The position numbers and the translations under genes are program-made. A stretch of 7,954 bases of DNA from NCBI GenBank assembly GCA_020860985.1, contig JAJBTG010000213.1:1-7954 (forward strand), read 5' to 3'. Of the stretch, positions 1-5,205 are shown piece after piece (positions within the stretch are counted from its first letter, which is position 1; each line of letters begins with the position of its first letter). The DNA comes from Oscillospiraceae bacterium. GTDB taxonomy: Bacteria > Bacillota > Clostridia > UBA1381. The notes beneath the pieces are model-generated. The model saw only the letters and a program-made list of their open reading frames with translations. It was not told the DNA's origin and did no database searches.

Positions 1-2
1 TC

Positions 3-31
3 ATTATACAGTATATGTTCGTAAATTGCAA
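3..31 (-). promoter_or_regulatory. Sigma-A-like promoter for a gene beyond the left edge
   Basis: Read on the minus strand, a perfect TATAAT lies at 3-8, preceded directly by TG. A TTGCAA hexamer (four of six matches to TTGACA) lies at 26-31, giving the ideal 17-base spacer. It sits just beyond the terminator of the operon and points away from it, so it would start a new transcript whose first base falls just outside the window. The -10 is strong, the -35 is only fair, and the AT-rich setting makes chance matches more likely. Confidence 0.55.
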
Positions 32-52
32 GTATTTTTTTCATTTTTATAT

Positions 53-89
53 AAAAAAATAAGATGTCCCTCTCATTAAGACATCTTAT
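53..89 (-). terminator. Intrinsic terminator of the prpC-to-pncC operon
   Basis: On the minus strand a 10-base-pair perfect stem (ATAAGATGTC with GACATCTTAT; arms at 80-89 and 59-68 of the plus strand) encloses an 11-base loop. It is followed at once by a run of seven T (59-53, the first T closing the stem). It starts 18 bases after the pncC stop codon. The stem is AT-rich, so it is of moderate strength, but position and U-tract are right for a Rho-independent terminator. On the plus strand no T-run follows the stem, so it works in one direction only. Confidence 0.8.
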
Positions 90-107
90 GTAAACAAAAG
101 CCGCCGT

Positions 108-587
108 CTATATAAGTTTTCCGACAGCCTCAAAAGCGGAGCGGCAGGTTTGCTCTCTGACTCTTTCACGGTTTCCGTCAAGATGAAGCTCCAGAACCTC
201 GCTCTTTCCGTCCGCGGCAAGACCGACAAACACCGTTCCGACAGGCTTTTCCGGCGTTCCGCCGCCGGGACCGGCAATGCCCGTAATCCCAACGCCTATA
301 TCGGCTCCCGTGTGCGCGCGTATACCCTCCGCCATTTGGCGGGCGGTTTCACGGCTTACCGCACCGACAGCGTCAAGCGTTGATTTCTTTACTCCCAATT
401 CGCGCATTTTCGCCTCGTTAGAGTATGTTACAATGCTTTCCTCAAGTATTTCCGACGCGCCCGAAACATCGGTTATAAGTGCTGTAAAAAGTCCGCCCGT
501 ACAGCTCTCCGCCGCCGATATTGTTTTCTTGGATTCTATCAATCTATTTACAATAATTTCATTAATTCCGTCTACATTCGCCGTCAT
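108..587 (-). CDS. pncC: Nicotinamide-nucleotide amidase (CinA C-terminal domain protein)
   Basis: A stand-alone CinA C-terminal domain protein of 159 residues, the usual length for PncC. The family deamidates nicotinamide mononucleotide to nicotinate mononucleotide, returning NMN (for example from NAD-dependent DNA ligase) to NAD synthesis in the cytoplasm. Seen in the sequence: the family signature AESCTGG at residues 26-32, with the conserved Ser28 of the active-site region, and the glycine-rich TGIAGPGGGTPEKPVGTV at 102-119. The N-terminal MoCF-like domain of full-length CinA is absent. An AAGGAG lies 7 bases before the ATG and overlaps the thiI stop codon; the gap to thiI is 11 bases. 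It is the last gene of the operon, ending in TAG 18 bases before the terminator. Activity is inferred from the family; some CinA-domain proteins have not been tested biochemically. Confidence 0.92.
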   Translation of the reverse strand: MTANVDGINEIIVNRLIESKKTISAAESCTGGLFTALITDVSGASEILEESIVTYSNEAKMRELGVKKSTLDAVGAVSRETARQMAEGIRAHTGADIGVGITGIAGPGGGTPEKPVGTVFVGLAADGKSEVLELHLDGNRERVREQTCRSAFEAVGKLI

Positions 588-598
588 AATTACGCTCC

Positions 599-1771
599 TT
601 AATTCGGGTAAACCTCTATCTTTTCAACCCCCGCCAACGCTGCCTCAATCAGGGTTTCAACATCAAGCCTGCTTTCCGTTCTTTCGATATTTTCTCTCTT
701 GGGATTCGTAGTCGGATGCTTGGGAGTAAACACCGTGCAGCAGTCCTCATACGGCAGAATAGATGTTTCATACGTTCCGATTTCCCTCGCGCGGTCCATA
801 TTTTCAAGCTTATCCATGCCTATTAACGGCTGAAGCACCGGCATATCAACCGCCGAATTCGTAACGTCGAGCGCGGCAAGTGTCTGGCTTGCAACCTGTC
901 CGATGCTTTCGCCCGTTACAAGCGCAATCGATTTATTCTTCCTTGCAAGCCGCTCCGCTATACGCATCATAAAGCGGCGCATTATAAGCGTCATATGCTC
1001 CTCGGGGCAATTATCCCTTATTTGAAGCTGTATCTCGGTAAACGGCACGATATACAAATTGATTTTTGACGTATAGCGCGCTATGATTGAAGCAAGCTCA
1101 ATGACCTTTTCCTTTGCGCGCTCGCTCGTATACGGGAACGAAAAGAAATTCACCGCGTCAATCTCAACGCCGCGCTTTGAAATCATATGCCCCGCTACCG
1201 GACTGTCAATCCCTCCCGAAAGGAGCAGCGTCGCTTTTGAGCCGGTTCCGATAGGCATACCTCCCTGACCGGCAATTTTGTTTTCGGCGCAGTAAACATA
1301 CGCGTTAAAATCACGCACCTCCACCTTTACTGTTACGTCCGGATTATGAACGTCTACGGTTGCCGGAAACTCATCGTCGAGGAAGCCGCCGACCTCCATA
1401 CATATTTGCGGCGAATTAAGCGGGAATTTCTTATCCGAGCGCTTCGCTTCAACCTTAAAGCTTACCCCCTCCGTTAAATCATTCCGCAAATATTCCTTTG
1501 CATTAATCTTTATATCCTCGATATTCTTTTCGCACACAGCCGCGCGGGTTATCGAAACTATTCCGAAAATTTTCGACAGCCTTTCCATTACCACGTCAAG
1601 CTTGTCCTCATCGGTATCGATATACACCGTTGCCTGCGCAAGGCGTATCTTTGTTTCCGCGACATTCTTTATCGCGTTTCTGATATTGTTCAAAAGTATA
1701 TTTTCAAATTTCGGACGATTTCCGCCCTTTAAAATAATTTCTCCGTATTTAGCTAAAATTATCTCTTTCAT
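599..1771 (-). CDS. thiI: tRNA 4-thiouridine synthase ThiI, short form without rhodanese domain
   Basis: Makes 4-thiouridine at position 8 of tRNA by ATP-dependent adenylation of the uridine and sulfur insertion. At 390 residues it has the N-terminal ferredoxin-like region (opening KYGEIILKGGNR, residues 8-19), a THUMP domain around residues 60-165, and a PP-loop ATP pyrophosphatase domain with SGGIDS at 185-190. The C-terminal rhodanese domain of the enterobacterial protein (about 480 residues) is missing, as is usual in Bacillota, so sulfur should pass directly from the desulfurase to the protein. A conserved Cys pair (C344, C345) in the YEDCCTVFTPKHPTTNP segment is the likely sulfur acceptor. 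The start ATG shares one base with the TGA of the desulfurase gene (TGATG). The AAGGAG upstream lies 12 bases away, so initiation probably depends on coupling. A role in thiazole synthesis for thiamine is possible but doubtful without the rhodanese domain. Confidence 0.95.
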   Translation of the reverse strand: MKEIILAKYGEIILKGGNRPKFENILLNNIRNAIKNVAETKIRLAQATVYIDTDEDKLDVVMERLSKIFGIVSITRAAVCEKNIEDIKINAKEYLRNDLTEGVSFKVEAKRSDKKFPLNSPQICMEVGGFLDDEFPATVDVHNPDVTVKVEVRDFNAYVYCAENKIAGQGGMPIGTGSKATLLLSGGIDSPVAGHMISKRGVEIDAVNFFSFPYTSERAKEKVIELASIIARYTSKINLYIVPFTEIQLQIRDNCPEEHMTLIMRRFMMRIAERLARKNKSIALVTGESIGQVASQTLAALDVTNSAVDMPVLQPLIGMDKLENMDRAREIGTYETSILPYEDCCTVFTPKHPTTNPKRENIERTESRLDVETLIEAALAGVEKIEVYPN

Positions 1772-2895
1772 CAGCGCATATATCTCCTTATATTACTTAC
1801 CTCTTTTTCCATCGCCGCCGCCGCGCACGATATTTCATCAGACGTTGTTTCCTCGTCAAAGCTTATTCTGACCGCTCCCTCAATTTCCTTTTTGCCAAGT
1901 CCCATCGCCGTCAAAACATGGCTCGGCTGAGGCCTATGGCTTGAGCACGCCGAGCCTGTGGAAACGTATATTTCATACGGTTCAAGCGCGTGCAGAAGTA
2001 TTTCGGCGCGTATTCCCGTAAACGACACGTTGAGAATACTGCCGGAATTATATTCGGTCGAGCCGTTGATTTTAATATCGGGTATTCCGCCAAGCTCCTC
2101 AATCATTTGATTTCTCAATTCCGACATATGCGGACTGTTTATCACGCATTTTTTCGCCGCCGCGCCGAATGCCAAAATTCCGCCCATATTCTCCGTGCCG
2201 GGGCGAATCCCGTTTTGCTGTTCCCCGCCGTAAATAAGCGGCTTTATTTTCGGGTTTGCCAGATACAGCGCTCCCGTTCCTTTAAATCCATGAATTTTAT
2301 GGGCGCTTATACTAATCATATCCGCTCCCCATTTTTTCGGCTTTACGTCTATTTTTCCGAAGGACTGAACGCAGTCGCAGTGAAGCAGCGCGTTCTTTGA
2401 TTTGTTCATCAGCCGCTTGATTTCGGAAACAGGCTGAATTACTCCGGTTTCATTGTTTACGTGCATTACGCTGACAAGGGTTGTATCCTCCCTTAAAGCC
2501 GCGTCAAGCTCGTCAAGCCTTATTCTGCCTCCGCTGTCGGGCGAAAGATACGTAATCTCAAATCCCTCGTTCTCGAGCCTCTTAAAGCATTCCAAAACCG
2601 ACGGATGCTCGATTGCTGTTGTTATAACATGCTTTCCCAGCTTCGCCCTGCCGTATGCAGTACCGAAAACAGCTGGATTGTTCGCTTCCGTTCCTCCGGA
2701 AGTAAAAAACACATTTCTCTTATCGACTCCCAAAATGTCCGCGATTGCTTCGCGGCTCTCGGTAATCAGCTTTTCGGATTCAAGACCGAGTCCGTGAAGC
2801 GACGACGGATTTCCGAAGCATTTCGCCGCGCGGCACATAGCTTCAACCGCCTCCGCGGACGGCTTTGTGGTCGCGGCATTATCTAAATATATCAT
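1771..2895 (-). CDS. nifS: Cysteine desulfurase, NifS/IscS class, probable sulfur donor to ThiI
   Basis: PLP-dependent class V aminotransferase-fold enzyme of 374 residues that converts cysteine to alanine and holds the sulfur as a persulfide. Visible landmarks: YLDNAATT at 3-10, SGGTEANN at 66-73, His97 in the TTAIEHPSV segment (expected to stack on PLP), the cofactor lysine K200 in SAHKIHGFKG, the RPGTEN motif at 231-236, and the catalytic Cys C317 in STGSACSSHRP. Its start overlaps the thiN stop by four bases (ATGA), with an AAAGGTGA ribosome binding site 7 bases upstream, and its stop overlaps thiI by one base. No IscU, SufU or IscR lies beside it. The pairing with thiI resembles nifZ-thiI of B. 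subtilis, where the desulfurase is dedicated to 4-thiouridine. I infer the same here, but a wider role in Fe-S assembly is not excluded. Confidence 0.93.
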   Translation of the reverse strand: MIYLDNAATTKPSAEAVEAMCRAAKCFGNPSSLHGLGLESEKLITESREAIADILGVDKRNVFFTSGGTEANNPAVFGTAYGRAKLGKHVITTAIEHPSVLECFKRLENEGFEITYLSPDSGGRIRLDELDAALREDTTLVSVMHVNNETGVIQPVSEIKRLMNKSKNALLHCDCVQSFGKIDVKPKKWGADMISISAHKIHGFKGTGALYLANPKIKPLIYGGEQQNGIRPGTENMGGILAFGAAAKKCVINSPHMSELRNQMIEELGGIPDIKINGSTEYNSGSILNVSFTGIRAEILLHALEPYEIYVSTGSACSSHRPQPSHVLTAMGLGKKEIEGAVRISFDEETTSDEISCAAAAMEKEVSNIRRYMR

Positions 2896-3500
2896 ACTTT
2901 TCTCACCTTTATTACAAGTCCCATACCCTTTTTCGCCGTAATTGTGCAGCTGTTTGAAAGCATAACATTGCTCACTCCTCGGCTCTCGCCGAAATATAGC
3001 GTTTCATCGTTAAGCGGATATTCAAGATTTTCCGAGGTTATTCCCTCAAGATTTCCGAATATCGGGACTATGGATATAGTTTCGCCCGCGCTTCCGTTCA
3101 AGCAAAGCCTTCCGCGCAGCAAATAAATTTCATTGTTATCGTCGATTACGGCGCCGCTTTTACATTGAGTAAGCAGCAGAATATCCGTAATCGTGTGATC
3201 CGCCCTGTCGCCTGTCATGCCTAAAAGCAGAACATCGTCAAAGCCATGCTCAAGAGCGTATTTAACGGCTATTTCTCCGTCCGTAAAATCCTTGCGGACA
3301 GGGTATTTGATTTTTTTCGTATCCCCCGGCAACGCCTTTATCGAATCAAAATCGCCTATCAGAATATCCGGCGATACTCCCAGCACGCGGGCATGGTCAT
3401 AACCGCTGGCGGCGCAGATTACATAGTCATCCGCGCTGATTTTTGAGCGTATGTACTTATAATCCGTAATCGAGCCGCCGCCTATAATTACCACCCTCAT
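2892..3500 (-). CDS. thiN: Thiamine pyrophosphokinase (thiamine diphosphokinase)
   Basis: Transfers pyrophosphate from ATP to thiamine to make thiamine diphosphate in the cytoplasm. At 202 residues it has the normal length and both domains. Seen: the GDFDSI metal/substrate motif at 49-54, KDFTDGEIA at 70-78, a GMTGDRADH block at 94-102 matching the family's G-x-x-G-x-R-x-D-H, and GVSN near the C-terminus in the thiamine-binding domain. It overlaps rpe by four bases (ATGA) and the desulfurase gene by four bases. Only a weak, distant AAAGG precedes the start, so coupling to rpe is likely. Oddity: in the first domain the sequence CAASGYDHA has Ala31 where relatives usually carry Asp (A-D-x-G pattern). 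The remaining motifs are intact, so I still call it functional, with some caution. Confidence 0.9.
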   Translation of the reverse strand: MRVVIIGGGSITDYKYIRSKISADDYVICAASGYDHARVLGVSPDILIGDFDSIKALPGDTKKIKYPVRKDFTDGEIAVKYALEHGFDDVLLLGMTGDRADHTITDILLLTQCKSGAVIDDNNEIYLLRGRLCLNGSAGETISIVPIFGNLEGITSENLEYPLNDETLYFGESRGVSNVMLSNSCTITAKKGMGLVIKVRKV

Positions 3501-4129
3501 CTGTTCATCAGCCTTTTTACGGAGCCTGTAATATCGCCGTTAAAAACGGCTGTTCCGGCGACTATAACATTCGCTCCGGCTTCCAAAATATCGTCCAGAT
3601 TTTCCTCGGTAACTCCGCCGTCAACCTGGATTTTGAAATCATCTCCCATTTTGGCGCGAAGCTCTCTAATTTTCGAGTTTACCTCAGTAATGTATTTCTG
3701 ACCTCCGTAGCCGGGATGCACCGTCATTAAAAGCGCCATATCCACCTTGTCGAGATAATCGTCGATAACGCTCAACGGCGTTTCGGGGCATATTGAAATT
3801 CCGACCGATTTACCCCTTTTTCGTATCATATCTATGCACTCGTCAATCTTATCCGTAGCTTCGGCATGAAAGGTTATTCCGTCCGCGCCGGATTCGATAA
3901 AGCGCTCTATATAAACCTTCGGCCTTTCAATCATCAAATGCACGTCAAAAAACAGGCTCGTATATTTGCGTAAGGATTTAATGACGGGCATAGCGAAGCT
4001 CATATTCGGAACAAAATGTCCGTCCATTACATCAATATGAAGCCACTCGGCGCCCGCCTCCTCAACCTCCCGAACCTGCTCTGCAAGTATTCCGAAATCT
4101 GCCGATAAAATAGACGGTGATAGTATCAT
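3497..4129 (-). CDS. rpe: Ribulose-phosphate 3-epimerase
   Basis: Interconverts D-ribulose 5-phosphate and D-xylulose 5-phosphate in the pentose phosphate pathway. It is a single TIM barrel of 210 residues from the start chosen here. Metal and catalytic residues are all present: H31 and D33 in HIDVMDGHFVPN, H64 in DVHLM, and D170 in VDGG; the phosphate loop HPGYGGQ is at 138-144. An upstream in-frame ATG at 4141 would add four residues. I prefer the ATG at 4129 because it makes a four-base ATGA overlap with the rsgA stop, sits five bases after GGGAG, and gives the common family N-terminus (ILSPSILSADF). The 4141 ATG has AAAGGA directly against it, too close to work well. Its place between rsgA and thiN is the conserved Bacillota order. 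Confidence 0.95.
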   Translation of the reverse strand: MILSPSILSADFGILAEQVREVEEAGAEWLHIDVMDGHFVPNMSFAMPVIKSLRKYTSLFFDVHLMIERPKVYIERFIESGADGITFHAEATDKIDECIDMIRKRGKSVGISICPETPLSVIDDYLDKVDMALLMTVHPGYGGQKYITEVNSKIRELRAKMGDDFKIQVDGGVTEENLDDILEAGANVIVAGTAVFNGDITGSVKRLMNR

Positions 4130-4986
4130 TTTTTCTCCCATTCCTTTATTTGTTTTAACGTATTGTATAATTCTTTATAGCTTTCGTAACGTGACTGTGC
4201 AATCCCTTTTGAATTGAGAAGCCGTTTTACGGCGCAGTCCGGCTCGTTTATATGCGAGCATCCCCTAAAACGGCAGTCATTTTTAACCTCCGCCATTTCC
4301 GGAAAATAATTTTGAAGCTCGTCTGCCTTTATGCTGTCAATTTCGAGCGAGCTAAAGCCGGGAGTATCGAGAACAAATCCTCCCGTGCTTAATTCCATCA
4401 GCTCAACATGACGCGTTGTATGGCGGCCTCTGTTTATCTTTTTCGATACCGAACCCGTTTCCATTTCACTGTCCGTAATAAGGTTTAACAGGCTCGACTT
4501 TCCCACGCCGCTTAGTCCCGCGAATGCGGAAACCCTATCCTTTATAAGCGAGCTGAGCTTATCGATGCCCTCCCGCTTCTCCGCGCTGACGTAAATAACC
4601 GTATAGCATTTGTATATTTCCTCCAAATCGGCACGCTGCACCAGGTCGGTTTTATTTATACAAATCATCGGTTCAATGCCGTTTATCTCCGCGTTTACCA
4701 ACATTTTATCCAGCAAAAAAAGATTGGGGTCCGGCGAAGCCGCGGCGACGACAAGCACAAGCGTGTCTATATTCGCGACCGGCGGGCGCACAAGCTGTGT
4801 TGTTCGCGGAGATATTTCCGTAATACTGCCCTTACCTCCGCTTATATCTATTGACACGCGGTCGCCAATCATGGGCATTATATGCTCTTTCCTGAAAATG
4901 CCGCGCGCCTTACATTCGTAAATATTATCGTCGGCGGTTTTTACATAATAAAAACCACCGATTCCTTTAATGATTATTCCGTTCAT
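4126..4986 (-). CDS. rsgA: Ribosome small-subunit-dependent GTPase RsgA (CpgA/YloQ/YjeQ family)
   Basis: A late 30S assembly factor that binds the nascent subunit and leaves on GTP hydrolysis. It has 286 residues in the family's three-domain order: an N-terminal OB-fold (about 1-65), a circularly permuted GTPase with G4 NKTD (111-114) before the P-loop GLSGVGKSS (157-165) and G3 DTPG (207-210), and a C-terminal zinc finger with C238, C243, H245 and C251. In B. subtilis the homologue CpgA is phosphorylated by PrkC and also removes the toxic by-product 4-phosphoerythronate, which fits its place between prkC and rpe; both roles here are inference. The only Shine-Dalgarno-like AAGGA overlaps the preceding stop codon and abuts the ATG (TAAGGAATG), so translation probably depends on ribosomes finishing the frame upstream. 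The end overlaps rpe by four bases. Confidence 0.96.
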   Translation of the reverse strand: MNGIIIKGIGGFYYVKTADDNIYECKARGIFRKEHIMPMIGDRVSIDISGGKGSITEISPRTTQLVRPPVANIDTLVLVVAAASPDPNLFLLDKMLVNAEINGIEPMICINKTDLVQRADLEEIYKCYTVIYVSAEKREGIDKLSSLIKDRVSAFAGLSGVGKSSLLNLITDSEMETGSVSKKINRGRHTTRHVELMELSTGGFVLDTPGFSSLEIDSIKADELQNYFPEMAEVKNDCRFRGCSHINEPDCAVKRLLNSKGIAQSRYESYKELYNTLKQIKEWEKK

Positions 4987-4989
4987 TCC

Positions 4990-5193
4990 TTAAAACTCTA
5001 TTGTCTTATCGCTTACCTTTGCGCCGTCTATATATGCCTGAACATTGGTTGAACCCGAGCCTGTTATTTCAATCGAAACAGAGCCTTCATCCTTTGAATG
5101 GACGGCGCTGTGAACGGTTCTTCCGTCGGCTATGATTTCAACCTCTACGGTATCGTTTGCCGCATCGGGTATTTTAACGGTAAAGGTTTTCAT
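4990..5193 (-). CDS. Detached Ig-like C-terminal domain of the PASTA kinase, or small protein derived from it
   Basis: A 67-residue frame of alternating hydrophobic and polar residues, typical of a small beta-sandwich, beginning MKTFTVKIPD and ending YIDGAKVSDKTIEF. From memory of the family it resembles the Ig-like domain that closes many clostridial PrkC-type kinases after the PASTA repeats and a low-complexity linker (valine-rich strands, a glycine-serine turn, V-x-V/A-YIDG, final F). It has no signal peptide or membrane segment. It lies in the same frame as prkC: the kinase TAA is followed by three sense codons and then this ATG. No purine-rich ribosome binding site precedes it; the bases before the ATG are pyrimidine-rich (CCACCTCA). 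Translation would need read-through of the TAA or re-initiation. Alternatives are a remnant of a recently broken gene or an error in the sequence. It ends three bases before rsgA. Confidence 0.6.
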   Translation of the reverse strand: MKTFTVKIPDAANDTVEVEIIADGRTVHSAVHSKDEGSVSIEITGSGSTNVQAYIDGAKVSDKTIEF

Positions 5194-5202
5194 TGAGGTG
5201 GA

Positions 5203-5205
5203 TTA
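5203..5205 (-). other. In-frame TAA separating kinase and Ig-like domain
   Basis: This TAA ends the kinase frame. The same frame stays open for 70 further codons, from 5202 to the next TAA at 4990-4992. TAA, TAG and TGA all end other genes in this window, so the codon has its normal meaning here. The following base is T, which is not a recognised leaky context. A single base change would restore a kinase of about 708 residues. Confidence 0.75.

Noticed and set aside
277..711. Plus-strand open frame of 144 codons across pncC and the end of thiI
   Set aside because: It is antisense to two genes with clear motifs, runs across their junction, and its translation shows no recognisable domain.
4130..4141. 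Longer N-terminus for rpe from the ATG at 4141
   Set aside because: The AAAGGA there directly touches the ATG, whereas the ATG at 4129 has GGGAG at five bases, an ATGA overlap with rsgA, and the usual family N-terminus.
5203..5205. TAA read as a sense codon through genetic code change
   Set aside because: TAA ends thiI and the Ig-like frame, TAG ends pncC, and TGA ends prpC, rsgA, rpe, thiN and the desulfurase gene, so the standard bacterial code fits.
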